Shown: positions 24,854 to 32,991, counted from the first letter of the stretch. The stretch: 38,860 nt of DNA from Oscillospiraceae bacterium (GCA_015065695.1 SVPT01000010.1:1-38860), one strand, 5' to 3'. The notes: generated from the letters alone by a model not told the origin. Numbers and translations are program-made.

Positions 24854-25636
24854 TTAGGTAAGGCGAGTGTAGAGCAGGAATGCTACAATCACCAGCACGA
24901 AAGCAAGAATGGTGAAGAACTGCTTGTGGAAATCGATGTAGTTTTTTATTGCGCCGAAGAAACCTTCCTTCTTTTTCTCGGTAACGGCAGAAGCACGAGC
25001 CTCCATTTCTTTCTGCGCAAGCACTCTGGTGGCGTTGGCGCGAACATAATCTTCCTCGGTGCGGTCGTTGCTGTCATAGTCATCAAAGTCGTCCGCTATG
25101 GCAACCGAAACATATTCGTCGTCCTCGTCAAACTCGGCGGGGATAATAACGGGGCAGAATTCCTCGTCCTCGTCAAATTCCTCATCAGCGGCTTCTGCGG
25201 CACCGTCGTCGCAAATAACGCCCTCGGCGGCAGCTTCCTCTGCAGGGGTTTCCTCTGCGGCAGCTTCTTCATCTGCGGCGGGAGAGTCGGATATAACCTC
25301 CTCAGCTACCTCAGCGGCGGGCTCTTCCGCACAGCAGCAGCAACAGGGGGCTGCGAGAGCTTCTTCAGCGGCGGGTTCCTCTGCGAAGCAAGCTTGCTCT
25401 GTTTCAGCAACGGGTGCGTCTTCTGCTTCTGCGGCAGTATCTACAGGAGCAGCATCAGCAGCTTCCGCTGCCTCGGTTTCAGTTTCGGCAGGCTGTTCTT
25501 CGTCAGCGGTTTCAGCGGCGAAGATGGCGGCCAGAGCAGCCATTTCAAGAGCAGCCTCGTCATCGGTGGTATCAGGCATTGACTGGGGAAGGGTGGTTGT
25601 CTGATCGATAAGGTTCATCGAGTTCTCGTTTTGCAT
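24854..25636 (-). CDS. Acidic Ala/Glu-rich tail-anchored protein with a CCCCC motif
   Basis: 260 aa of unknown function. Residues 1-200 are low-complexity, dominated by Ala, Glu, Asp, Pro and Thr, and probably disordered. Five consecutive cysteines (98-102, in APCCCCCAEE) and a few single cysteines interrupt it. Two acidic clusters (FDEDEEF, FDEDDEYVSV) follow. A short basic/amphipathic stretch (EKKKEGFFGAIKNYIDFHKQ) then leads to a C-terminal membrane helix (FFTILAFVLVIVAFLLY), leaving only TRLT beyond. The topology suggests a tail anchor with a cytosolic acidic arm. SD AAGGA lies 7 nt before ATG 25636. Opposite-strand ORFs here are Ser/Ala-rich mirror images. Confidence 0.7.
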   Translation of the reverse strand: MQNENSMNLIDQTTTLPQSMPDTTDDEAALEMAALAAIFAAETADEEQPAETETEAAEAADAAPVDTAAEAEDAPVAETEQACFAEEPAAEEALAAPCCCCCAEEPAAEVAEEVISDSPAADEEAAAEETPAEEAAAEGVICDDGAAEAADEEFDEDEEFCPVIIPAEFDEDDEYVSVAIADDFDDYDSNDRTEEDYVRANATRVLAQKEMEARASAVTEKKKEGFFGAIKNYIDFHKQFFTILAFVLVIVAFLLYTRLT

Positions 25637-25672
25637 TTATTGTCCTTCTTTCGTCGAAAGTTATTTAAGTTG

Positions 25673-25712
25673 TTGAAATTAATACAAGATATTGCTATAA
25701 TTATGCTATAAT
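25673..25712 (+). promoter_or_regulatory. Promoter with duplicated -10 box upstream of the AraC-type gene
   Basis: TTGAAA (25673-25678), a 17-nt spacer and TATAAT (25696-25701). An 11-bp tandem repeat of GCTATAATTAT places a second TATAAT 11 bp on (25707-25712). A start near 25709 gives a leader of about 135 nt to ATG 25844. The rest of the gap is AT-rich with no clear structure. Confidence 0.6.
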
Positions 25713-25843
25713 TATGTGGGAAAGGCATAATTGTGTATACAAGGATATATTACAATTCTATAACAATCTTTCAATAAGGGGCATAATAAGGACATCTTTA
25801 ACTCAACATAATAAATAACAATTATTTAGGAAAATGAAATATT

Positions 25844-26779
25844 ATGATAACTTTATATAATAACGATAATTTGAATCTCAGGGATGACAAATCCGAAATG
25901 GTAAAGTATGATATTGCGGGATTTCCCGCATTTCTCAGAAAGACACATATGCCGCCAAACATGAATCTGACGTCGGGCAGTCATTGGCATGACGACGTAG
26001 AACTTATCTATGTGTATTCAGGCAGCCTGCGTTTCAACGTAAACGGTGATGTCATCACCATGCATGAGGGAGAGGGTATATTTATAAATTCCCGTCAGCT
26101 TCATTTCACCACCTCTGACGGAAGCAATGCGGGAGAGATGTACTGTGTGCTGCTTCACCCGCTGCTGCTTTGCTCGTCACAGTATGTAGAGAAGAAATAC
26201 GTTGCGCCGGTAATCAACAACGAGGGTATTCCCTACATTGTTCTCAAGGATTCTGTACAGTGGCAGGCAGACATTCTCCACGACATTGGACGAATATACG
26301 AAAGCTCCGAGGAAGATGCGGGAGAACTGAAGTTGCTGGGAATGTTCTACGACCTATGGGAAAAGCTGTACACCAACATGGGAATGGGGGAGACTGTCTC
26401 GCCGGAGCGCAACCACAATCTGACTGCACTCAAGGACATGATAGCCTATATCCACCGCAGCTATAACGGAAAGATAACGCTCAGCGACATCAGCAAGGCA
26501 GGCAATGTGGGTATAACCACCTGTAGCGCGATATTCAAAAAATACATAAACCGCACGCCGATAGGCTTCCTGACAGACCACCGACTGCAAAAGGCAATTG
26601 AGCTGCTGGTTTCTACCGACATGACCATAACCGAGATATGCTACGAAACCGGTTTTGCCGGTGCAAGCTATTTTTCGGAGGTGTTCCGCAAGAATTTCGG
26701 ACGCAGTCCCAGTGAGTACCGCCGCACCTCCAGAGAAAACTCCACTCTCAGCTCACTTCTCACTGAGCTTGAGGCGTAA
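25844..26779 (+). CDS. AraC-family transcriptional regulator with cupin sensor
   Basis: 311 aa. The N-terminal cupin (about 25-110) has SHWHDDVELIYVYSGSLRFNVNG and EGEGIFINSRQLH, typical of sugar-responsive AraC regulators. A helical linker precedes the double helix-turn-helix at about 205-300 (ITLSDISKAGNVGITTCSAIF, ITEICYETGFAGASYFSEVF, then GRSPSEYRR). It likely binds a small ligand and activates a nearby or distant operon, but no sugar genes adjoin it. The flanking genes are on the minus strand, so its target is not evident. SD AGGA is 12 nt from ATG 25844. A terminator follows directly. Confidence 0.9.
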   Translation: MITLYNNDNLNLRDDKSEMVKYDIAGFPAFLRKTHMPPNMNLTSGSHWHDDVELIYVYSGSLRFNVNGDVITMHEGEGIFINSRQLHFTTSDGSNAGEMYCVLLHPLLLCSSQYVEKKYVAPVINNEGIPYIVLKDSVQWQADILHDIGRIYESSEEDAGELKLLGMFYDLWEKLYTNMGMGETVSPERNHNLTALKDMIAYIHRSYNGKITLSDISKAGNVGITTCSAIFKKYINRTPIGFLTDHRLQKAIELLVSTDMTITEICYETGFAGASYFSEVFRKNFGRSPSEYRRTSRENSTLSSLLTELEA

Positions 26780-26787
26780 TAAAAAAC

Positions 26788-26824
26788 AAAGCGCAGAATC
26801 GCACAATATGCGGTTCTGCGCTTT
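26788..26824 (+). terminator. Terminator of the AraC-type gene
   Basis: AAAGCGCAGAATCGC pairs with GCGGTTCTGCGCTTT (one G-T pair) around ACAATAT and ends in CTTTTG. It lies 9 nt after the stop codon and may also serve the convergent sanA-like gene. Confidence 0.85.
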
Positions 26825-26850
26825 TGTGTTGGCGGGTGGCGGTAAATAAA

Positions 26851-27579
26851 CTATGCGAGATATTCTGCCGACCATCGGTCGTTGGTTGCGTTGCCGTCTC
26901 CGTTAATAGGAATGGCATCGCCCAGAAAGGTGGGTTCAGGCTTGAGTATGCAGTACCAGAAATCCTTGTTGCGGGCGAGATATTCGCGGCTGTCCAGCCA
27001 TATCTGACCATAGTATTCCCCGGGGTCACAGGCGACACCGTAAGCCTCCAGCCCCAGTGCGCGGGCTATGTACACAGCGCGGTACAGGTGGTAACGCTGA
27101 GTGACTATGACAACCTTCTTTGCGCCGAAAATATCCCTTGCACGATACATGGTTTCATAGGTGGAGAAGCCGGCGTGGTCCATAAAGACGTCGGTGGAGG
27201 ATACACCCGCATCAACTGCCCACTTCTTCATGGAGTTGACCTCGTCATAGCTTGTCCGTCCATGGTCACCGCTCATAAGCAGTTTGGGTGCTGCACCTGC
27301 GTGATAAAGATCAATGCCGCAGTCGAGGCGGTCACGCAGCAGCAGCTTGGGACGTCCGTCATCATCAACACCGCAGCCCAGCACAATGATGCAGTCTGCG
27401 CCCTCAAAACGCCCATCAGCAGTGGCAGTATTGCGCTCGGTGATGTAGTCATCAGCAGAGCCTTTGATATAGGCGTTGACTATCGCGGAATATATACCGA
27501 CCGCAATGCACAGCGCAAGGAATATACACATGGCGGTAAACAGCCTGTGCAGCAGCTTGCTTTCCTTTATGAATTTCAA
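26851..27579 (-). CDS. SanA/YdcF-like membrane protein (DUF218)
   Basis: 242 aa from TTG 27579, with GGGAGGT 9 nt upstream; the track's ATG at 27696 lacks an SD. One N-terminal membrane helix (FTAMCIFLALCIAVGIYSAIV) is followed by a DUF218 domain: DCIIVLGCGVDDDGRPK, LLMSGDHG, DHAGFSTYETMYRARDIF and VTQRYHLYRAVYIA. Relatives such as SanA affect envelope permeability and vancomycin resistance at high temperature, and ElyC affects peptidoglycan or lipid-carrier balance. Activity is unproven. The gene follows the MBOAT/DHHW genes on the same strand. Its SD and start codon lie in one arm of a 19-bp inverted repeat. Confidence 0.85.
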   Translation of the reverse strand: MKFIKESKLLHRLFTAMCIFLALCIAVGIYSAIVNAYIKGSADDYITERNTATADGRFEGADCIIVLGCGVDDDGRPKLLLRDRLDCGIDLYHAGAAPKLLMSGDHGRTSYDEVNSMKKWAVDAGVSSTDVFMDHAGFSTYETMYRARDIFGAKKVVIVTQRYHLYRAVYIARALGLEAYGVACDPGEYYGQIWLDSREYLARNKDFWYCILKPEPTFLGDAIPINGDGNATNDRWSAEYLA

Positions 27580-27637
27580 TGTCCAAGTACCTCCCGTAAT
27601 GATTTTCACCATTATATAGGAAGAACTTGGACATTGA
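27576..27637 (-). promoter_or_regulatory. 19-bp inverted repeat covering SD and start codon of the sanA-like gene
   Basis: TCAATGTCCAAGTACCTCC (27576-27594) and GGAAGAACTTGGACATTGA (27619-27637) pair at 17 of 19 positions, 13 of them contiguous. An inner TAATG/CATTA stem lies in the loop. On the minus-strand mRNA the second arm contains the SD and the UUG start. A TATAAT (27611-27616, minus strand) lies in the loop. No T-tract follows, so it is not a terminator. It may be an RNA switch or a protein-binding dyad. Confidence 0.7.
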
Positions 27638-27692
27638 TTAACGATTAAGCTAACAAAATGTAAATTAACGTGTCTATTCTGTGAATCGAAGA

Positions 27693-29201
27693 TCACTCTG
27701 CTGTCTGCTCATCTTCTGCAAGAACGTCCAGACGTGCACAGGTGGTGCGCTGTGTGTTGCCGTAATGCACATAGGCACTGTAGGTGTCATCGGGAAGAGC
27801 CAGCTTGGAGATGATTGCGGAGAAGCCGTTATCCTCATAGGGGGAATCCTCGGCGATGGGGAATGCCTCGAAGAAGTATCTGCCGGTTTCGCCGCGCAGC
27901 TCGATGAACACAAGGTCTTCCTCCTGCACATCAGCCCAACTGCCAAGTGTGCCGTTGATGACCACCTTGTCCTCATGATTTTTGATGGTGCAGAGCTGTT
28001 TGGCGGCGATGGTCTCGCTGGAAAGCTGGGGCATCTCTCTTCTGGGGGCAGAGGCGACAGGTGCATTCTGCAGCAGCAGATAGAGGTTGCGCTCGACCAG
28101 TTCGATGATTGCCACGTTGTATTCGCCTTCAACAGAAGCATTCAGGTCGTAGGGCAGGGTGCGGGTGAAGCGTGTGCGGTAGAATGCATTGGCTACAGGG
28201 TGGATAAGTGCGTTGAAGAAGGAGTCGCGGTAGCAGATTGCAGAATAGTAGCGACCGCTGCACACAGTGGAGATTTCCGTTGCCATGTTGTCGGTCATGG
28301 GTTTCTCGGAGGAATATCTCTTGGCAATGCCAAGGTCGTACTGCACGTCAGAGGGGGCAGATGTGGGGAAAAGCATATAGGCAAGGTCGCCCGACCAGAC
28401 GGTTTCCTCAACCTGCAGCTCGTCCTCGTAGCTGATGTAATCAAAGCCCGCGATTCTGGAATTGAGGTTAGCCTGAATCATGTCAAAGCCCCTGAGTGCG
28501 CCAAGGTTGTTCCAATGGCTGTCCTCCTTGTGATAAATATCGACAGTGCAGTTTTCCTTGTAGTCCAGCATTGCGGACTTCATGTCGATATAGGCATTGC
28601 AGCCGCGCAGCCTTTCGCTCAGGCGGTCGAGGTTGCTTTTTTCCTTGGAGGCAAGCACAGTGCCGGGCATAAATTCCGGATAAACCGAATTCTTGTTGGG
28701 TGCGGCGAAAAATACCATGGTAATGCCGTACTGACGGGTGTACTCGTTCATCAGCTCGATGGTGCGTGCCATGCGGAAGATGTCGCGGTCGTCCATGGCG
28801 GATTCGCCTGTGTAGTCGTCGGTGGTCTCTGTAAAGTACAGCCAGTCCTCTTTGCCCACAAGCACCTGATCGTTGGAGGAGTGGTGAAGCAGAGCGTCGT
28901 GCAGTTTTGCGTCCGCGGTGACAAACTGACTGCGAAGACCGAAGTTGGAGGAGAAGTAGTCGTCAAACTCGGAGGGGAATTCCAGATTAAGCTCATTCTT
29001 CGATTCGGTTGCCACAATCAGCGAGGGACGCTGAGGACCGCTGCCGCTGCTTCTCATGAAGAGGGTCAACAGACCGGGGACAGCGAAGAGAAAGAATATT
29101 ATGACCACATACACAGAAAGCAGAATACGGCTGCGGGGGGAGGATTCAGGTGCGGCAGGTGTGCTTTCTGCGGCGGGGGTTGTGTTTTCGTAGTTGTCCA
29201 T
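27693..29201 (-). CDS. DHHW/AlgX-like SGNH-type protein for polymer O-acylation
   Basis: 502 aa. A Pro/Thr-rich cytosolic tail and one membrane helix (LLSVYVVIIFFLFAVPGLLTLF, about 28-49) anchor a large extracytoplasmic domain. It has the Asp-x-His-Trp signature of AlgJ/AlgX-type acyltransferases (HKEDSHWNNLG; D227, H229, W230) and a serine block ICYRDSFFNALI. This class takes acyl groups moved across the membrane by an MBOAT partner and esterifies surface polysaccharides. The MBOAT gene lies immediately upstream (16-nt gap). SD GGAGGT precedes ATG 29201. A 508-aa plus-strand ORF over this gene is a shadow. Confidence 0.88.
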   Translation of the reverse strand: MDNYENTTPAAESTPAAPESSPRSRILLSVYVVIIFFLFAVPGLLTLFMRSSGSGPQRPSLIVATESKNELNLEFPSEFDDYFSSNFGLRSQFVTADAKLHDALLHHSSNDQVLVGKEDWLYFTETTDDYTGESAMDDRDIFRMARTIELMNEYTRQYGITMVFFAAPNKNSVYPEFMPGTVLASKEKSNLDRLSERLRGCNAYIDMKSAMLDYKENCTVDIYHKEDSHWNNLGALRGFDMIQANLNSRIAGFDYISYEDELQVEETVWSGDLAYMLFPTSAPSDVQYDLGIAKRYSSEKPMTDNMATEISTVCSGRYYSAICYRDSFFNALIHPVANAFYRTRFTRTLPYDLNASVEGEYNVAIIELVERNLYLLLQNAPVASAPRREMPQLSSETIAAKQLCTIKNHEDKVVINGTLGSWADVQEEDLVFIELRGETGRYFFEAFPIAEDSPYEDNGFSAIISKLALPDDTYSAYVHYGNTQRTTCARLDVLAEDEQTAE

Positions 29202-29217
29202 TACTGACCTCCGTCAA

Positions 29218-30633
29218 TTAGAATCTGAAATAGATAAACGGATTATATGTGGTGTTGGAAATGGCAAGGATACAGATAACAGCCAGCGCCGCAGAAGCGA
29301 CGTAACCAATACAATCAGCGGCGCGCTTGTTGGTAATGCGCTCGCGCAGATAACCAAGTACAGGAGTAGCGGCGATGCATGCGATTGCGATAATGACTAT
29401 GTTGTAGATATTCAGCATACTTACAAGGCGGATATCGCCAATGTGTGTGCTGAACGGACCAATGAACATGGTTTTTAGCATGGTGAAAGCGGTGGAGAAG
29501 CTTTCTGCGCGGAAGAGAACAAAGGCAATGCACACGACAAACAGTGTGTATATGTACCGCAAAGGCTTGAATTTCCATTTCGCGGGCTGTATGACACCGT
29601 AGGTTTCCAGCATCAGGAACAGTCCGTGAATAAGCCCCCAGATGACGAAGGTCCACTGCGCGCCATGCCACAGTCCGGTGAGGAAAAAGACGATGACACG
29701 GTTGATGCCTGTGCGAAGCTGACCCTTGCGGTTGCCGCCGAGGGGAATGTAAACATACTCGCGGAACCATGTGGAAAGGGAGATATGCCATCTGCGCCAG
29801 AAGTCCTGTATGGACACAGCAGTAAAGGGATAGTTGAAGTTTTCGAGGAAATCAAAGCCGGCAATGCGACCAAGACCGATAGCCATATCGGAATAACCCG
29901 AGAAGTCGAAGTAAATCTGCAGGCAGTAGCATATAGCTGCCAGCCATGCCAGCGGCAGGGTGAGCTCTTCGGGCTTGCAGGCGTATACCGTGTCAACAAT
30001 CAGACCGACACAGTTGGAGATTATCAGCTTTTTGGTAAGACCGACGATAAAGCGGCGCAGACCCTGAGCGAAACGCTCCACTGTGACCTCGCGGTTGTCT
30101 ATCTGCAGCTCGATGTCAGCATAACGGACAATAGGTCCTGCGATAAGCTGCGGGAAGAAGGAAACGTAAAGCAGCAGCTTGAGGTAGTTGAACTGAACAC
30201 GAACGTCGCCGCGGTAGGCATCAATAACGTAGCTCATCACCTGAAAGGTGAAGAAAGAGATGCCAATGGGCAGGGCGATGTCCGGTACGGGAATGGACAG
30301 CCCCAGAAGTGAGTTGACGCTCTGTGCGATGAAGCCTGCGTACTTGAAGAGGCACAGCAGACCGATGTTGAACGCAATGGTGATGCAAAGACATACCCGC
30401 TTGATGATGCTGTCCTCTGCCTTAGCCAGTCTGGATGCCGGCATTGCAAGCAGCCAGTTGACAAAGACTGAGCCAATCATCAGAAGTACATATACAGGCT
30501 CGCCCCATGCATAGAAAACCAGACTGAGTATGGTGAGCAGCAGGTTGGAAATCTTTGAGCCCTTGAAAATCAGGGTTATCAGCAGGAATATCGGCAGAAC
30601 GATAAACAGGAAGGTTGAAGAGCTGAATACCAT
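29218..30633 (-). CDS. MBOAT O-acyltransferase, AlgI/DltB/PatA-like
   Basis: 471 aa multi-pass membrane protein. Diagnostic motifs are SLVFYAWGEPVYVLLM near the N-terminus, FWRRWHISLSTWFREYVYIPLGG and the catalytic-histidine segment LTGLWHGAQWTFVIWG. It should move acyl groups (acetyl in most relatives) through the membrane to the partner encoded next. Gene order L,D-transpeptidase, MBOAT, DHHW, with gaps of 22 and 16 nt, indicates one transcript. No D-alanine (dlt) genes are present, so wall or capsule O-acetylation is more likely than D-alanylation. The polymer is unknown. Confidence 0.92.
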   Translation of the reverse strand: MVFSSSTFLFIVLPIFLLITLIFKGSKISNLLLTILSLVFYAWGEPVYVLLMIGSVFVNWLLAMPASRLAKAEDSIIKRVCLCITIAFNIGLLCLFKYAGFIAQSVNSLLGLSIPVPDIALPIGISFFTFQVMSYVIDAYRGDVRVQFNYLKLLLYVSFFPQLIAGPIVRYADIELQIDNREVTVERFAQGLRRFIVGLTKKLIISNCVGLIVDTVYACKPEELTLPLAWLAAICYCLQIYFDFSGYSDMAIGLGRIAGFDFLENFNYPFTAVSIQDFWRRWHISLSTWFREYVYIPLGGNRKGQLRTGINRVIVFFLTGLWHGAQWTFVIWGLIHGLFLMLETYGVIQPAKWKFKPLRYIYTLFVVCIAFVLFRAESFSTAFTMLKTMFIGPFSTHIGDIRLVSMLNIYNIVIIAIACIAATPVLGYLRERITNKRAADCIGYVASAALAVICILAISNTTYNPFIYFRF

Positions 30634-30655
30634 ATACTAGCTTGCCTCCTTTCGT

Positions 30656-32278
30656 CTAGCCGAGGTTTCTGGCGCTGAAAACGCCAATGCCTACGACCTC
30701 TGCGGTACAGTCGTTGATTGTGAAGTAAAGATAGGGGACACCGGGCTTGCCTGTTTCGCCCGCCCAGTAGGTGACCATAGAATAGCCGGCCTCGTTGTTG
30801 ACCGAGAGGGTCTTCTGTACGGTGTAGGCATCGCCGTAAGCGGCAACAACATCGTCCAGAGTGTCGCCAAGTCCGACTCCGGCGGCGGTGTGAATGTCCA
30901 TGCCGCAGTCGCCCTCGGCATAAACCTGACAGATTATATCCGAACCCTTTACCATGGGAATGGTGTATATCTGAATTCTTCCGCCGCCTTCGTAGGAATA
31001 GGTGATGTTCTTGTCAAAGCCGTCATACGCGCAGCTTTTTGCTTTGGTTGCGTCGTAGGTTCTTCCAAGGTCACGCAGCACATAGTTGACGCGGGTGTTG
31101 ATGAGCACCTCGGTGGAATCAATGTACATGAGAATGCGTTCGGCATCAAGCGGGATTTCCTCGCCGGAGGGGGCATAGATAGAGGTTTCGCAGGTGAGGC
31201 TGTCTTCTGTTTCGTCAGAATCCTCGTTGCCGATAACAGAAATAACGGGCGGCGCATCGTCGGTGTCAATTTCCCTGATGCGCACGTTGACGGTGGCAGA
31301 GTTGGTCAGTTTTCCGTCCAACGTGTGTATGGAAACAACGGCGGTGCCGGGAGAGAGGGCGGTTATGCTTCCGTCGTTTACGCTGACAATATCATTGTTG
31401 TTGCAGGACCAGTAAAGCTGAACATGGGAATACTCTTCCGGCTCAACAATGATTTTCGGGGCGATGGTTTCGTCCACCTCGATGGAGTATTCGTTCTTCT
31501 TGAAGGATATGCTGTCAAGGTCACTGCTGCCCAGCGCGTAGCCCGGCAGGGTGGGGAGAACATTCTGCTCGTCAATGGTCTGCGGGCGGTCAACAGTCAT
31601 TCCCAGGGGAGAACCCTCTACAATCATAAGCTGTGTGCCGGCGGGGCATTTCTCGTAGACGAAGTATGCCGCCTCAACGGTGGTGCGCAGGCAGCCGCCG
31701 GTGACATTGTAACCGACTCCCGCGGCACTGGTGCGGTTGATGGTGCCGAACTTGGTGTTCATGAACAGCGGCGCATGAATAAACAAGCCGCCGTAATGGT
31801 TGTCTGTGTCGAAATACTTGGTGGAGTATGGCGAGAACGCGCCGCTGGGCCAGCGGTGCCAGTCCTCCTTGGTGCTTATCTCAAACAGTCCTGTGGGGGT
31901 AAGCTGCGAAACGCTGCCGATGGCAGTGGAGTATGTGGCGCACCGTGCGGTGTAATAGCCCAGATGGTCCTTTGCAAAGACCGACAGGGTGTGAGAGCCC
32001 TTTTCGGCATAAAGGAAGTACATGGATTCTCCGACAGGGAAGCCATAGATGTTGTCCTTTGTGGGATTGAGAAGGTCAACAGCATCACTGTAGGAAACTT
32101 CGGAAACTGTCTTTTGAAGTTGAACATTTACCGAGCTGTGTTCCAGCACCTGTGTGTCCTCGTCAGGGGTTTGTTCTACAACAGGAAAAAGCCTTGCTGC
32201 AAGCACCGCGCCATAGGCGGTTGCAGCGAGGATCAGGAAGCATATTATCCACGAGCAAATTTTCGCACTGCGATTCAA
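30656..32278 (-). CDS. L,D-transpeptidase (YkuD) with Ig-like domain
   Basis: 540 aa from TTG 32278, chosen for GGGAGGG 7 nt upstream. An N-terminal membrane anchor (WIICFLILAATAYGAVLAA) is followed by a YkuD domain (about 90-215): the family histidine in GLFIHAP and the catalytic cysteine in VTGGCLRT (about residue 196). A Big_2-type Ig-like domain follows (about 250-335; SITALSPGTAVVSIHT). Residues 340-540 end in a region with GVGLGDTLDDVVAAYGDAY and YLYFTINDCTAEVVGIGV that I cannot assign. YkuD enzymes form 3-3 peptidoglycan crosslinks or attach proteins to the wall. The genes downstream suggest coordinated wall modification. Confidence 0.87.
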   Translation of the reverse strand: MNRSAKICSWIICFLILAATAYGAVLAARLFPVVEQTPDEDTQVLEHSSVNVQLQKTVSEVSYSDAVDLLNPTKDNIYGFPVGESMYFLYAEKGSHTLSVFAKDHLGYYTARCATYSTAIGSVSQLTPTGLFEISTKEDWHRWPSGAFSPYSTKYFDTDNHYGGLFIHAPLFMNTKFGTINRTSAAGVGYNVTGGCLRTTVEAAYFVYEKCPAGTQLMIVEGSPLGMTVDRPQTIDEQNVLPTLPGYALGSSDLDSISFKKNEYSIEVDETIAPKIIVEPEEYSHVQLYWSCNNNDIVSVNDGSITALSPGTAVVSIHTLDGKLTNSATVNVRIREIDTDDAPPVISVIGNEDSDETEDSLTCETSIYAPSGEEIPLDAERILMYIDSTEVLINTRVNYVLRDLGRTYDATKAKSCAYDGFDKNITYSYEGGGRIQIYTIPMVKGSDIICQVYAEGDCGMDIHTAAGVGLGDTLDDVVAAYGDAYTVQKTLSVNNEAGYSMVTYWAGETGKPGVPYLYFTINDCTAEVVGIGVFSARNLG

Positions 32279-32309
32279 GAGCAGTCCCTCCCGCAAATCA
32301 TGTATGGGT

Positions 32310-32795
32310 TTACTGTAGCTTTAGTTTTTCTCTCGTCTGCATCAGGGCAAAGCCCAGCAGATTTTGTCCGCGCCATTTTGACATATCAAAGCGGCGCTCG
32401 TCGTGCATCGAAAGACCAATGCCCCATATGGTGTCCTGTACAGCAGCCTCTGCAAGAATAGCATCGCCCGTTTCCAGAAGCTGTCGGCGCAGATCCTCAT
32501 TCTGCGTGAACTTGGCGCAAAGTCCGTCGTATACGACAACCTGCCGCATACCGTTCCAGATAATATCATCGTAGCCTGCGACAGCCCGACCCAACGCCTT
32601 GATTTTGCCGAAATCATCGGTCTGCATTATGGCCGCGGCAATCTTACTGTCACCAAACAGCAGTGCCTTGCTGTGCATCATGTATTGCTCCATGGAGGAG
32701 TATGTAACGCCGTTTATCCGGAAAGTGGAATGATACCAGTTGCTCAGAAAAGCAAAGGGCTCATCGGGATTGTGAAAAAACAGAATTTTGTACAT
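32310..32795 (-). CDS. NADAR-family N-glycosidase (YbiA-like)
   Basis: 161 aa. Family motifs are AFLSNWYHSTFRINGVTYSSMEQYMMHSKALLF at the N-terminus, KIKALGRAVAGYDDIIWN in the middle, and LAEAAVQDTIWGIGLSMHD with WRGQNLLG near the end. NADAR proteins cleave N-glycosidic bonds; reported roles include disposal of riboflavin-pathway intermediates and removal of ADP-ribose from guanine in DNA. No DarT-type toxin or riboflavin gene adjoins it. No SD precedes ATG 32795 and a TGATATAAT box ends 14 nt upstream, so the mRNA may be nearly leaderless. The L,D-transpeptidase gene follows 31 nt downstream on the same strand. Confidence 0.9.
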   Translation of the reverse strand: MYKILFFHNPDEPFAFLSNWYHSTFRINGVTYSSMEQYMMHSKALLFGDSKIAAAIMQTDDFGKIKALGRAVAGYDDIIWNGMRQVVVYDGLCAKFTQNEDLRRQLLETGDAILAEAAVQDTIWGIGLSMHDERRFDMSKWRGQNLLGFALMQTREKLKLQ

Positions 32796-32809
32796 TGTTC
32801 GTTATACCA

Positions 32810-32818
32810 ATTATATCA
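32810..32818 (-). promoter_or_regulatory. Extended -10 promoter of the NADAR gene
   Basis: Minus-strand TGATATAAT is a perfect extended -10 element. No good -35 lies at the right spacing, as is common for extended -10 promoters. The start would be near 32803, about 8 nt before the ATG. Confidence 0.6.
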
Positions 32819-32923
32819 AGTGTGTATTTATACCAGTTATTATACAAGCAAACCCGACTTATTTCAAGCTATTAGTACCATATCTGAAGAAAATCTGTTT
32901 TGCCATTTTTAGAGGAAGAAAAA

Positions 32924-32964
32924 CAGACCACAGATATACCCTGTGCAGGGATAGCTGCGGTCTG
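32924..32964 (-). terminator. Terminator of the RNHCP gene
   Basis: CAGACCACAG (32924-32933) pairs with CTGCGGTCTG (32955-32964), one G-T pair, with CCCTG/CAGGG inside. On the minus strand a GTTTTTC tract follows, so it ends transcription from 33417. Confidence 0.8.
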
Positions 32965-32991
32965 CTGTTGCTTCAGCTATGAATCAAGGAT

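Noticed and set aside
24848-25582. Plus-strand ORF opposite the acidic protein
   Set aside because: Gly/Phe/Ser-rich low-complexity mirror frame without an SD; the minus frame has an SD and a clear membrane tail.
27681-29207. 508-aa plus-strand ORF
   Set aside because: It is the mirror of the DHHW/AlgX-like gene, which has an SD, a membrane anchor and conserved motifs; the plus-strand translation has none.
30890-32461. 523-aa plus-strand ORF
   Set aside because: It lies opposite the L,D-transpeptidase and part of the NADAR gene; no SD or domain, and it is Val/Gly-rich as antisense frames in this sequence tend to be.
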